DNA of 64,000 nt from Skeletonema tropicum (Eukaryota > Bacillariophyta > Thalassiosirophyceae > Thalassiosirales > Thalassiosiraceae): NCBI GenBank assembly GCA_037178625.1, contig CM074137.1, positions 1,054,001-1,118,000 of the forward strand. The letters run 5' to 3'. The notes below the pieces were generated by a model. That model was not told where the DNA came from. It saw only the letters and a program-made list of their open reading frames with translations, and ran no database searches. The position numbers were made by a program, and so were the translations under genes. Below, piece by piece: positions 29,708 through 40,665 of the stretch (positions within the stretch are counted from its first letter, which is position 1; each line of letters opens with the position of its first letter).

Positions 29708-30475
29708 GGTTGTCGCGCATATTCTTTGCTATGGTTGATTGTGACGGACTTGATAGTGTAAAAGACAACAGCCAAGATGCTTATTGTGCTTTGCTTGACT
29801 TGATGGCCAGTGTGGCCAGTATAACAAGAAGTTGCAAGTGCAAGTGGACATGAGTGATGAGCGTGAAGGCTGCGGGAAATTACAGTATTGGTAATTTTCT
29901 TACGTATCGTAAGTTATGTACCGGTACTTACGTACTTTGATAGGACAGGAGGGTGTCCAACTCCTCATCACACATTCATTCCACCATGATGCCAAAAGTA
30001 CCTCACATACACACCGGATTTGAACTCAGCTCATCGAGAGGATTTCAGAACTGTGCTCACCTTTATCGTAGCACCAATATTCGAAGAGAAGCAACATGCT
30101 GGATAGGCTAACACTACAGATCGCCTCACATTTCCGGCGTAACTGATAGGTATCTGACTTTCTAGAGGGTTAATGGTAAGGATTGTGGCTTGTGGCAGTT
30201 GCTGTGATGCATGCGTTATCATCTCTACGTTAATACATAGACGTAGTTATGTTTCAAAGTATTACAGATTCTAGGCAAGAGACTATTGTGAAAGGTTACG
30301 GAGATTTAACTTATGCATCTGTAGAAAACAAGCTTGAACTTGAAATAAAACGCAGCTGCAGCTACAAGAAAGTCAAGTACTTGCGACTGCTCTGAACATT
30401 CATTCATACCCGCTTGATCTCTCTGTTTGTCCATATATCATTGCAACTATTCAAAATAAAAGAAGAACATCAACT
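29708..30475. other. Intergenic region
   Basis: 768 bp. A TACGTA-rich stretch lies at about 29900-29940. No gene is supported. Confidence 0.5.
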
Positions 30476-31732
30476 CTAATACGGAGGAGGTGGTGGCAAC
30501 ATGAAAGGTGGTCCATCCATCATTGGAGGTGGTGGTGGCAAACCTCTCATCCTAGGATCAAACCCATCTCCCATCATCATTCTATCATCACCATACCCGC
30601 CATCCATCATAATGCCACCAATTCCCATATCCATTCCCATCCCTACTGGTTCCACAACAACTTCAATCGGGTACTCCAAAGGACCCGTATTCCTCACAGC
30701 AATCGTATTCTCTTCCCCCGGTACATCAATAATAGCCGCAAAGGGTCTTGTCTGCCCATTATCATTGTAGACCTCAGCTACCTGTTTCACGTGAGAACTC
30801 GTTCCCCAAAGCTCTACCTTCGCATTGACTGGCAAACCGTCTGATTTGATGGTAACTTGAGCTGCATTTATTTGAGAAGGAAGCTTAAATGTTTTCAAGG
30901 AGCCACCCTGTACAGTGATACCACGAGCTGTAGAGGGTATTGGAGTAGTGTCATAGGATGACATCATTCCCATTGATCCGTAGTCACCACCCATCATCCT
31001 ATCGTTCCTTCTTCCTCCACCACCGCCAGGCCCAACCCCAGCCCGCATGGGGAATTCCATACTGCCCACATTTCTCACACTCATTGTTCCTCCTCTACCA
31101 CCATACCCATTGTAATTCGTATTGACATTCATGGGCCTTGATCGACCATCCTCTGAATAAAATTTGACACTTGACGGTGTATTATTAGGACCATCCCACA
31201 TTTCCATCTCTACATGTAAAGGACGTCCATCCGTCTCGACAAATGCTTGTCCACCACGGCCCATGTCTTGGTATGTTTGACGTGATCCTCCCTGGATGCG
31301 GCCGTCGAAGCCACCACCGCGTTGTTGTTGCATGATGTGAGGTGGCATCATATGATATGGCATTTGGGAGTATCGACTGCTATAGTCAAATTCTTGCTGC
31401 TCCTCGGCGACAGAATTGTACGAGCGAGATGATGATGATGAATCACGCCGACGTGCAAGGTTGGACGAGCCAGGCGCTACTTGGCCACGCATATCATATG
31501 GCTCCTCCCAAGAACCAAAGTTGCTGTTGCCGCCATCACCGCGGTTAGTTCTATCTTCGCCACGAAATCCTACAAAGCCTGGACTACTGCGATAAAGAGC
31601 TGTGCTGGGTCGCTTCCTTTGAGCTGCTGATGCAGACGGTGTGGTTGAAAAGGCAGACACCTCTGAAGTGAGTGTGGAGGAGCAGTAGTAACATGCGCCG
31701 AGAAGGATGGTGTTACGTAGATTGATTGTCAT
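30476..31732 (-). CDS. Plastid-targeted protein with two copies of a W-x-NG-x-RP-x-VRN domain
   Basis: 418 residues, single exon. The N-terminus ends in VSAFSTTP, a textbook SAF plastid-import site. A Gly/Ser/Arg/Met-rich region follows. Two diverged copies of one beta-rich domain are visible. Copy 1 (about 165-230) has GRPLHVEMEMWDGPNNTP, SEDGRSRPM and TMSVRNVGSMEFPM. Copy 2 (about 270-365) has GLPVNAKVELWG, YNDNGQTRPF, NTIAVRNTGPLEYPIEV. The order W, (E/N)(D/N)G-x-(S/T)RP, VRN-x-G-x-(M/L)E(F/Y)P is kept in both. I recall this domain from other stramenopile plastid proteins without a named function. The Gly/Met/Pro-rich C-terminus is low complexity. Confidence 0.8.
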   Translation of the reverse strand: MTINLRNTILLGACYYCSSTLTSEVSAFSTTPSASAAQRKRPSTALYRSSPGFVGFRGEDRTNRGDGGNSNFGSWEEPYDMRGQVAPGSSNLARRRDSSSSSRSYNSVAEEQQEFDYSSRYSQMPYHMMPPHIMQQQRGGGFDGRIQGGSRQTYQDMGRGGQAFVETDGRPLHVEMEMWDGPNNTPSSVKFYSEDGRSRPMNVNTNYNGYGGRGGTMSVRNVGSMEFPMRAGVGPGGGGGRRNDRMMGGDYGSMGMMSSYDTTPIPSTARGITVQGGSLKTFKLPSQINAAQVTIKSDGLPVNAKVELWGTSSHVKQVAEVYNDNGQTRPFAAIIDVPGEENTIAVRNTGPLEYPIEVVVEPVGMGMDMGIGGIMMDGGYGDDRMMMGDGFDPRMRGLPPPPPMMDGPPFMLPPPPPY

Positions 31733-32304
31733 GGTTGTTGTTCAGGCAAAGTAAGCTTGTTCGTTGAGGAAACCTACTATTGAAGCGAAGTAGAACTGAC
31801 AATAACAATATCTAACATAACAACCCGAGGTTCGTTCTAATCAATATTTATGCACGTAACTAAAATGTGTTCGAAAGAGTGAAAAGAACACGTCACTTAT
31901 TGGAGGAATGAAGATGGAATCCAAGCTTCGACTATTGTCAAGCTTAGGCTTATTCCGGAAATCTGAGGAGCTCTAATGAAGTAGATAGAGTGTGTAACAT
32001 TATATGTACGTGGGCACAACCATCCATCCCACGCAGAGACGTTGACCGGTATTTGAATTTGCAAAATCTCATTCACAACTTTCACTTCAGAAAGCTCTAT
32101 TTTGGGGTGATGGACAGGCAAGCGGGTGTCCGGACTCTATCCCCACTTTTCCGTCATCCCCTGGTCCGAGCGAGCTTGCTTGCTGCCACATTGCATCGTG
32201 TGGGTTTTTCGCATGGTTGTCTAGAGATAGTTTTAAGTGTCACAACACCCACAGTCTGTCTGTTGTGTTTGATGAAAGGAACCTCCTCAACCTCAAGTAT
32301 CCCT
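31733..32304. other. Intergenic region ahead of the helicase relic
   Basis: 572 bp. A GGGTGTCCGGACTC word at about 32126 resembles motifs in the TIR element. Other sequence could be decayed upstream helicase coding sequence, but I cannot recognise it. Confidence 0.4.
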
Positions 32305-33050
32305 TGAGTGCATGCAGAGAAGGACAGAGCGATGACGAGCAAGAACCGAGGTCCAGTCTATGACTTGATGATGTCCTCTGATGGAGTGGGGGGAGCAAAT
32401 GGAGCTAAAATCGAGCCTGCACTACGCATCTACCCCGGATCCCACCATATGTGCATAAGGAATGAGGATCTTGATCAAGGGCGAGGCAACGGGACTCTTC
32501 GCAAGTGCTTGAAACTCAAACTCAAAAAGGATGGGCGGGAGAGGAGGTGGAAAAATTGGGATGGAAAGAAGGTATGGACTGTGTCGGTTGACGACATCGG
32601 GTGAGTGGAGTTCGAGCATTACCCAACCACAAGCACCAAAGCACGGACCTTCAAGCTCAAACCACAAGAATTCTCAGCCACAATCAAGTTCCCTCTGACT
32701 GAAACAATAACTACAACCATAGGCAACGCCAAGGTCAAACAGGTTCCTGTCAACTCTAACATAGCAACAACAGGCCACAAGCTGCAGGGGATGTTCAAAG
32801 ACGTCCTCATCGTCAATGACTGGAATTATCGATCGTGAACTGGGTCTACGTTGTCTTGTCGAGGGTGAGAACACTAGCTGGACTCTATCTGATGAAAACC
32901 TTAGACCTGGAACGCAGCTTCAACGTCCCTCAGAATCTCATTCGCTTCGAGCAACGATTGAAGGCCAACAAAGAACTACGTACCAATTCTCGACATGTTG
33001 GGTTACCAATCAAATGCGGAGATCGAAACGATGCAGTGAAGAGTTCATAA
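32305..33050 (+). pseudogene. PIF1-family helicase C-terminal relic
   Basis: Three consecutive open pieces carry the end of a PIF1-like helicase. The first (32308-32604) contains NEDLDQGRGNGTLRKCLKLK. After an in-frame TGA at 32602-32604 the second piece (32605-32838, same frame) contains NIATTGHKLQGMFKDVLIVN. A frameshift near 32836 leads to the third piece, with NWVYVVLSRVRTLAGLYLMK and LDLERSFNVPQNLIRFEQRL. GHKLQG and VVLSRV are the UvrD-C2/motif V-VI region of the family. The Walker A and B motifs are absent from the window. Stop plus frameshift indicate a dead copy, typical of the lineage's expanded PIF1/Helitron-type helicases. Confidence 0.75.
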
Positions 33051-33555
33051 GTCATCTAAAAGTAATAAGAAAGTTCATAGAAATAGAAATAGCAGCTTAG
33101 CAGATTTTGACAGAAAACAAGAACTTATTCTTACAGTAGTGCGAGCTCTGAGAGTGAGAGAGAAGAGAGCGGAAGCACGAAAGCCGGGAGAAGCTTGCCC
33201 TGCCGCCGCACGCCAATCTTATCTACGAGAAAACAAAACTTCATGCCACCTTACCGCTCCAAGTTTGATGACACCTTTTGACAGCCTTTTGACGCCTACC
33301 TTGTATATTTTGTATGCCGCGCTGCACTCCCTCGCCACAGAGCTATGTATCTAACAAAAGGCCCTCAAGAGGCGACATTACGTTGGATTGTGGCGTGGTA
33401 GCTTGATTGAAAGAAATTAGGCCCAGTTTCACTTGAGCCGGCTGCCTGAAGCTCAATCAAGTTGATACCAAGAAAAATAGCTGAACGCTGAACACCCAAC
33501 TAGAAAACATTCATACTACGTATCAAGCATTAAGCCTTGCCCTGTTTATCAGAAC
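33051..33555. other. Intergenic region upstream of the MYND protein
   Basis: 505 bp with no recognised gene or repeat. It should contain the promoter of the gene starting at 33556. Confidence 0.45.
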
Positions 33556-34512
33556 ATGCCGCTGCCGGAAATAACTAACGATGAGTACGGCCGTGCTTTT
33601 TGCAAAGAGCATAACCGAGACTTTTGCAATGTTTGTTGTATGGATTTCAGAGATACGAACCGAATGGCCGAGGAACATGCTGGTCTGAAGAAGAAACGCA
33701 CAGAAGTGGAGGAAACTGCAGAGATGGTTGCCGTGTGTATGAGTGCTTTGCAAGGAATGGAGAGGATGTATCCCAGACCAGATGAAGCGATTTTTGAGCA
33801 GAATCGTCAGTGGTTGAAGGAACATCAAGATAAGTTGCAGCGTCTGAAGGATTCGGGAGAAGAAGGTGTAGACGAAGCCCTTCGTAAAGCATGTGAGAAG
33901 CAAAATGTCACTGACATAGAAATGAGAGGCTTGATGCAAGCATGGTCAAAGCAAAACCCTGGGAAGACCAGAATGGAAGTTGGAGGCGAGGAAACACAGA
34001 GGTTATATGATCAATTCATTGCCCCACTCACGAAGACAAGCAGCAAACCCAAGGCAGAAAAATGGACGTGTGATTATTGCAACAAAACGAGCGTAAAAAA
34101 GCTCCCCATGTGCGTCCGTTGTAAGACGGTGAGTTACTGCAATAAGGAGTGTCAGGTAGCCGCATGGAAAGCTCACAAGAAAACATGCGTTCCGATCGAT
34201 AAAGAGCCAAAGTCCCTGCCTCAGACGTGGGAGCAGGTGGAAGCCCATGGTGGCTCCCGTGTCGAAGGTAAGACGCTTGAGGTGCGAGCCATCCTGGACG
34301 AAAGTATGACGAGGCAAGTATTTCAATGTAAGGACAGAGTTGGGGTGGTGAAAAGGATTGCTGCCTATACCAATGATCGCCGCATACCTGGCCTCCAGCA
34401 AGGTAGTGTCATTCGCTGGAAGAATCCTCGTTTTCACTATTTCATTGATGGCAGTAGTGGAGCCAGGATTGAGGAGGACGACCTACCGAATCTGAAAATT
34501 AGTAACAACTAG
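33556..34512 (+). CDS. MYND zinc finger protein
   Basis: 318 residues, single exon, ATG at 33556. The N-terminal segment FCKEHNRDFCNVCCMDFRDT has four cysteines and a histidine and may bind metal. A helical region follows (ETAEMVAVCMSALQGMERMY onward). The MYND finger is at about 172-212: CDYCNKT, MCVRCKTVSYCNKECQ, AAWKAHKKTC. This matches the C-x2-C...C-x2-C...C-x3-C...H-x3-C pattern. The last 100 residues (LEVRAILDESMTRQVFQCKD, GSVIRWKNPRFHYFIDGSSG) look like a small beta domain I do not recognise. It is a second MYND protein in the window, different from 4045-4968 because it lacks RING and Sel1 parts. MYND usually mediates protein-protein contacts. Confidence 0.85.
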   Translation: MPLPEITNDEYGRAFCKEHNRDFCNVCCMDFRDTNRMAEEHAGLKKKRTEVEETAEMVAVCMSALQGMERMYPRPDEAIFEQNRQWLKEHQDKLQRLKDSGEEGVDEALRKACEKQNVTDIEMRGLMQAWSKQNPGKTRMEVGGEETQRLYDQFIAPLTKTSSKPKAEKWTCDYCNKTSVKKLPMCVRCKTVSYCNKECQVAAWKAHKKTCVPIDKEPKSLPQTWEQVEAHGGSRVEGKTLEVRAILDESMTRQVFQCKDRVGVVKRIAAYTNDRRIPGLQQGSVIRWKNPRFHYFIDGSSGARIEEDDLPNLKISNN

Positions 34513-34825
34513 AGAGTGGCTCTAAGTCGGAGTTATCTTGGGTGGATAGTACTTAAAAAGGGCAGCGAATAATTTAAGATAGCGTGTGTGAATAACTGGC
34601 AAGTTGTTACCTCTTCAAAAGTAATCTTAGCTACAACTCAATTTCCAATCTGCATGAACATTCTTCAGAGAGACATTCTTGTGGAACTGGAGTGTTCATT
34701 TAGTCAAAAAGGATACTTGTATTAGCAATGGCTGATTGTCTCAAGAAACATAATGGTGTAGAAAACAACGAAATAACTGAGCCTGAAATTTTGAATGTTG
34801 TCTGTCCTTTCATAAGTGGAATTAA
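34513..34825. other. Convergent intergenic region
   Basis: 313 bp between convergent stops; presumed 3' UTRs only. Confidence 0.5.
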
Positions 34826-37800
34826 TTAGTATATACCAGGCATATTGTATTCATACTCCACCCCAGCTCCAATATCCCAAGCACCGTTGTCATCCGCCAA
34901 AAATAAACAAAGCACACGCACTGCAATCAGCATGATCCAAAATGTCAATATCATTGATGCAATGCGAAAGGGTGTCTTGATTACCAACCAACTCAATTTA
35001 AAGAAGAATGAAAAGAGAGCAACTACCATGACTGTAAGGGCTGAGTCGGACGGTTCATACTCCTCGGGTGGTGGCGATTGCTTCTGCTTCGTCTCTTCTT
35101 TGGTACTACTGGCTTTTGATTCGGTTTCTGATGTCAAAGGTACTTTCTTTGCAGGATTCGTAGGCATCTCTACCTTGGGTAATGGATCACTCCTTTGGCT
35201 TTGATTTTGCGGAGCATTTGCATTTGATTGAGGAACATGTTGTTGGTTCAATGGTGGATGGGACATATTCACGCTACCATCCAATGTGGATTTCGCCGGT
35301 ACAAAAGATTGCATCGGCATCGGTTGTGATTGAATTGTCTGGTTCCATGATGCAGGTTGCTCTCGTTTCTGTGCAAGGGGCCCTCTCACTTCCTTCAAAG
35401 TAAATGCAGAAGAAATCATTGACGTACAATAAGATTCTCTTGTTGTCAATGCTTCTTCATAAATAGAGTCTGTACCGATGCGTAGAATAATTTGGTTGAC
35501 AGACATTTTAGAAATGCAAACGCAAAAATATTGTTGTGAACAAATGCATCTGCCTTTTTCTTACCTAGCCAATATTCCCTCTCATTCCCCTCCTCATCAA
35601 TATACGACACCCTCCCAAGAGCTCGATCCATCTCCTCCACATTATCAAAGATACTCCACTCGTATTCCATGCCAACAATATTCGCGTCATCTTCGTCAAA
35701 ACTCGATGACATGGTAGAAACTTTCCCATGACGAGCATTGCATTCACCCGAGAGAGTGAATACACTCCCGTCTGCTTCAATACATGCGACAATTTCTAAT
35801 GATTCAGGTTTGAACACACTTGCATTTTTCTTGTAATCATCACCTGAAGAAAGGTGAGTACAGTTGTTACCCCACAAGTCAATTGCCAGCTTGGCCAATT
35901 GATCCGTTTCATTCCGCTCAAGACTATCATCAGTTACATGAGGACGACGAACAAAATACGATGCCAAAGGAGTGCCATACTCATTAGGGATAGACCTAGC
36001 AGCCGCAGTAAGAAACTCTTCTTCCACACGTTCTTCTTGAGGTGTTGCTGCAGCACCATCATCCGCATCTGCCTCTCCCTTCTTGTTCAATGGTGTATCC
36101 GAAATGACTCGATTGAACTGCTTTGGCAATGGACTCGCCCTCATACGAGGAGTACCACTCATCATCAATCCATATGGATGATGATGATGACCACGTTCTG
36201 GACTACCACTTCGACTATTACCGGCGCGACTATTCCCCGAACGGGGTGTACCCCATCCCAAAGGAGGAACACCAGCTCTACCTCCTCGACTTTTGGGCGT
36301 CCCTCCTCCTCCTCCGCGTGGTGTATTAATCCCACCAAAGCCAAAGCCACCACCACCACCGTTACGGGGTGTGGGACCACTTCTAGGTGAGTCAATGGTT
36401 GATCGTGACGAAGTTTCGCCATTGTTGTTACCATTACTGCCCACACCACCACCAGCTTCAAGTAACGACTTTAACTTTGCAACCTGTTCCAATGCTTCAA
36501 GTTTTTCTTTTTCCGAACGTTCTAGATCCAATTTTAGTCGAGACAAGTTGAGTTTGTTCTTGCCGTTGTTGGTTGTATTGCCGTTTTTCACTGTTTCTAC
36601 GTGGTTATTATTCTCCTGTTCCTTTTTGGACTGAGGTGGTTGATGATTTTCCACATCTTTCACCTTTTCTTCCACCTTTTCTTCCAACTTCTGTTTTGGA
36701 CGAGAATCATTTTTGGTGGTGGTGGTGGTAGCAGTTGTGTTGGCATCATCCACTTTTTGTTCGACCACCAATGCCATCTTGGCCTCTTGTAATGTAGCAC
36801 TAACATCTAGTGGTATAGCAGCTGCCTGACTCTTACTACCATCATCCCCAACTTTAGTAGAATCTGCAGCAACTGATTCAAGAGGGGATTTTCCCACACG
36901 ATTCGTATGAATTGGGGTAGATTTTCCACTATCAATAACCTCTGTTTCTTCCCCATCACTTTGCTCCCTAGGTGTCACTGACATTTTATCCTCCTTCGTC
37001 ATGATTGTAACACCATCATCTTTCACCAATGGCAATTTCGTGGCATCTCCTACACGTTTCAATGGCACCTTCTTGTTAGCAGTTGTTGCAGCTGCAGTAC
37101 TCCTCACACCACCACCGCCATTTTTCTTTGCACCACCACCAATCTTCTTCTTCACAGGTACAGCCTTATCATTATCATCATCCACCAATGAAGGAACATC
37201 CAACATATTCAACGGGGGTACCAACGACTTGACGCCTCCATTATTACCATTGTTCGCACTATTACCAGCAGATAATGATAATGCAGAAATGACTTTGGTC
37301 ACACGTGCTTGACCAAATGGTGATGATTTGGCAGTAGCGGTGCCACTTTTGTTGGAAGTACTACCAAAGCTTGATGTGGATTGGATTGAGTTTGGTGATT
37401 GTACTGGTGCTGGTTGTTGTGAATATCGCTGTTGCTGCTGATGATGATGCTTTGGAGGTGCCTTGATAGTTTGTGGAACTACTGCTGGAGGTGATGCTTG
37501 TTGATACTGATGACCATTATTATTTTTTGTACTCCCCATAATGGTCATGTTTGTACTTTTATTGGAAGGCTTTCCTCTTGAATTTGAAGATGCATTGGGA
37601 GGGAAAATCTCCGAAGTTCGTTTGGCTGCCATTGGTGCTTGGGTAAGGTTGCTCATTTTTTGTGACGCTGTAGCAGATGCTCCGTAACTACTGTCGTTAT
37701 TTGCAACGCCATTGCCCTGATGACCAATAGTATTGTAAGATTCATCCAACCGACGAGCCGTCGTCGCCAGTCGCACATTCTCAGAGGCCTCCACAAACGC

Positions 37801-38262
37801 TGTTGCAGCAGCTCCAAATCTCGAATTAGTATTATTATTAGTCGGATGATTATTAGTCGTCACTACTGCACTCCTCATCATTGGAGCAGCAGCAGCCCTA
37901 CCGCGATTATGGTGATCATAAGTAGTATTTTTTGCCTGCTGAGACTGAGACAACCGTTCGGCAATCCCCGCACTCTTCCCCCGTTGTTGTTGCAATCGTC
38001 GCAACTCGGCGCGTCGTTTGGCAATGGCATCGTCTGCCGCGTTTCTCATCATTTGGGGTGGCTGCTGATTATTATTATGGATCTGTTGCTGCTGGGGCGG
38101 TGGATTATTATTTGGCGGGGCCATTGTGGAGGAGGAGGGATCATTGGCACGGCGGCTGGCACGTGTGCGTTTGGCAATGGGAGTTTTGCCGGTCGCTACG
38201 GAAGATGTCATGGGAGGGGCGTTTGGTCGGTAGTGCTGCTGATGTGGAGGTGGGGCGTGCAT
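34826..38262 (-). CDS. Large disordered protein with C-terminal membrane segments, two exons
   Basis: Exon 1 is 38262-35565 and exon 2 is 35469-34826. A 95-bp intron (GTAAGA...GGTACAG, phase 1) joins two ORFs that overlap if left unspliced. The splice gives EREYWL-DSIYEEALTT and a 1113-residue protein. Residues 1-600 are low complexity: Gln/Asn/Pro/Ser runs, many His and Lys. A short coiled coil follows (LKLDLERSEKEKLEALEQVA). A folded-looking region (about 765-925) begins NEYGTPLASYFVRRPHV and includes LAKLAIDLWGNNC and GMEYEWSIFDNVEEMDRALG. The C-terminus has two hydrophobic stretches, SALTVMVVALFSFFFKLSWL and ILTFWIMLIAVRVLCLFL, then an acidic end. I do not recognise the family; a membrane-tethered scaffold is only a guess. 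Confidence 0.75.
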
Positions 38263-38968
38263 ATTGAGATCGAGTTATAGCTTATGTTAGCTGGCTGAGG
38301 TGGGCTGCCTTCGCCTGAATCTTTGTGTGAAGGCCATTTTGGCATTTTCATCAGCGACGCGTGGTTGTTCTCACTTTTTGATGAAACAGGAGAATCGGGA
38401 AGCAGGGATACCATGGCAAACATTCTTCTATGAAGTGCTCTTCCTTCTGTAGATTATTACGCATTAATTCAGTAATAGGTTTCTATCTCTCTTAGATTGG
38501 TCGTGCAGATGGAGAAGCAGGCTTAGCAATGTGACTCGAGTGTGGATGTGGGTTGATAGTGGAAGATAACAACATGCAATATCAATATGCCGTGCTACGT
38601 CTACGTGCGACCTAACCTTGACGTGGATAATTAGCAAGATTCAAGATGCATTTCAGTCGAATATACTTGTGTGTAGGCGCACGATGCGCATTCATCATTC
38701 GCTTGGCCACGTAGTATGGGCTAACAGCTTACAAGTAAGTTGGCACACTGGACTGCTCAACACAATCTCTTAAACCAAGACGGACTACCGCTTGAATCAT
38801 TCAGCCTCATGCCTCAACAGGACCGCCTCAACTGGGTTGATTTTTCCTTGACCGTCGGGGTTTCTTATTCTTGTTTTTGTTTTGAAAGGGTCCTGCTTAA
38901 ACCGGCACATCAGATAGTGTCTTACTCATTCTGACTGCACTCTTCGACCTGAGCAAGTCTTTGACTAT
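38263..38968. other. Intergenic region
   Basis: 706 bp, no supported gene. It should include the promoter of the gene starting at 38262. Confidence 0.45.
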
Positions 38969-39368
38969 TCAAACGCGTCCCAGATCAAAAGAAACAGTAT
39001 GTTCATTATCATTACTCTCCTCTTGCGGGTCCTTAACCTCAACTGGCAGTGTGCTGGCCCTTTCAGTAGCGCACGTTGTCATTGCCGTAGTCGTAGCAGC
39101 GGTCACTTGTTGCGGCGAAGTATCCTGTTTCTTCGGCTCCATCCTAAGCATTCTTGGAAGTCTCTTTGATGCTTTGCGAATCTTTGAAATGATTCCAATT
39201 CCACTCTTTCGTCGCAGGTGTGTAGAATCCTTGAAGAGGGTTCGTCAATTCAAAGGCAACGTGGACCCAAATTGGGATTGGTTTTCCCAACTCGTTAATG
39301 AAAATTTCGAACAGTGGGAACAGAAACGTTAACAAGAGGGCGGATGAAAATAGAAGCGATTGTTCCAT
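38969..39368 (-). pseudogene. Possible 7TM-receptor 3' relic
   Basis: The minus-strand frame starting at 39368 reads a hydrophobic helix SLLFSSALLLTFLFPLFEIF, then IPIWVHVAFELTNPLQGFYT. This resembles the last two helices of a diatom GPCR-like receptor, where NPLQGF closes helix 7. The same frame soon stops, but after a one-base shift a basic cytosolic-tail-like stretch follows (RRKSGIGIISKIRKASKRLP) and continues in the frame of 39151-38969 to a stop. No other transmembrane helices are visible upstream, so only a 3' fragment with a shift is present. A missed intron is an alternative. Confidence 0.4.
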
Positions 39369-39998
39369 ACAGTAACTTTCCGAGACTTCCTTAGCCTGCT
39401 GTTGCGTCTTTCAGTCCCCGAGGCACAGGAATGAGATGCGTACAGTTACAGTGTCATACGTCTCTCCAGACTCCGGGTGCTCGTGCATACCAACACGCAG
39501 ATAGAAGATAGAAGGCAAGCTGCAAGAAGCTGCAGCTCTATCTTGATAGATGACTCTTGGTTGTATTCTTGACAAGACATACGCGAAGTAAGTAAAGAAG
39601 AACATCAACATTGAGCTGGGTAAAAGTTGAAAATAGGAGTATCAGGCACTCATTTGAGCGGAATTACTCCTTCAGAGAAAAAGAAGACATCTGTTCACGA
39701 TCAACAGATATGTATCTCTACGACTAAGTACAGACGCCACTAACTTTACCACGGCTCTTCGTTCGCGGATACACCAGAAAGTCATTTCCCTGGTTTTTGT
39801 CATGACTCATTCATCTCGAAGAACTGTTTGCTGTGTAGAATACAACATACTTACGTAAATATTCACTTACAATAACTGTGTGAAGCCTCCACAGGAGTGT
39901 TGGATAAGAAGGGCAACAAGCGTGGTAGGGCAAGACATCTTCACAAAGGTTGATAACTGCAGACGCTGCAGTACCTTTCTAAAAATTCAACTGCAACG
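39369..39998. other. Intergenic region
   Basis: 630 bp. One 66-codon minus-strand ORF shows no known motif. Nothing else is supported. Confidence 0.45.
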
Positions 39999-40244
39999 AT
40001 GTCACCACCAGCTGCTGCCGCTTCAACCGCACGTCAAGTGCTTCAACGACGCGCAATCCAATGCTCCTTCTCGTCCGTTTTTCATCTACGGAATTGTGCA
40101 GGTATTGGCGCAGGCGCGGAGGCCACAACTGCGATGAAGGAGGCAAAAAATGCAGAAAGGATATTTTTTAGAGCTGTTGCGTTGCCTGTGTATGCTATGG
40201 GAGTTATTGGAGTTGCTGCGTATGGGCATAAGCATTGGAAATGA
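39999..40244 (+). CDS. Small single-pass protein, probably mitochondrial
   Basis: 81 residues, ATG at 39999. The N-terminal 40 residues lack acidic residues and contain ARQVLQRRAIQCSFSSVFHL, fitting a mitochondrial presequence. The C-terminal part, KEAKNAERIFFRAVALPVYA, continues into one transmembrane helix (MGVIGVAAYG) and ends HKHWK. Size and topology are like small accessory subunits of respiratory complexes, but no specific family is recognised. No intron is needed. Confidence 0.55.
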   Translation: MSPPAAAASTARQVLQRRAIQCSFSSVFHLRNCAGIGAGAEATTAMKEAKNAERIFFRAVALPVYAMGVIGVAAYGHKHWK

Positions 40245-40665
40245 AGTGAAAAATAATGATCGGTTCAAAAAATTAATTTCCGCATCTTTTATTCTTGTCT
40301 GTCAGAGTGTACACATCCATTATTTGATCAAAAACACCGAAACAAGAAAAATTCGACAAACTTTTGATGTTGCTTTCTATGTATAGTTGATGCATCTCAA
40401 CTCTCAACTCTATTCTTTCAACAATTTTACGATGAACCAACTTGCGTTGCACCGGCTAATAATATAATAACCTGCAACTCTTATAACCAAGAATAATCTC
40501 GCCATCTGAAGCTGATTTGCACATGATCATTAAAAGCGGACATGCACATGATGAACAAAAGGTTGAAAATAGGTATGGTAGTAATTATTATACCTCATTG
40601 CTAACTCAACATTGAAACAGATATAAATATTGCTAGCAACACCTGAAAGTATGTGCATGTCCTCA
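40245..40665. other. Convergent intergenic region
   Basis: 421 bp of AT-rich sequence between convergent genes. Nothing recognised. Confidence 0.5.

Noticed and set aside
38961..39332. 123-codon plus-strand ORF with hydrophobic stretches
   Set aside because: It lies opposite the receptor-like relic and its hydrophobicity comes from the reverse complement; neither frame is a convincing gene.
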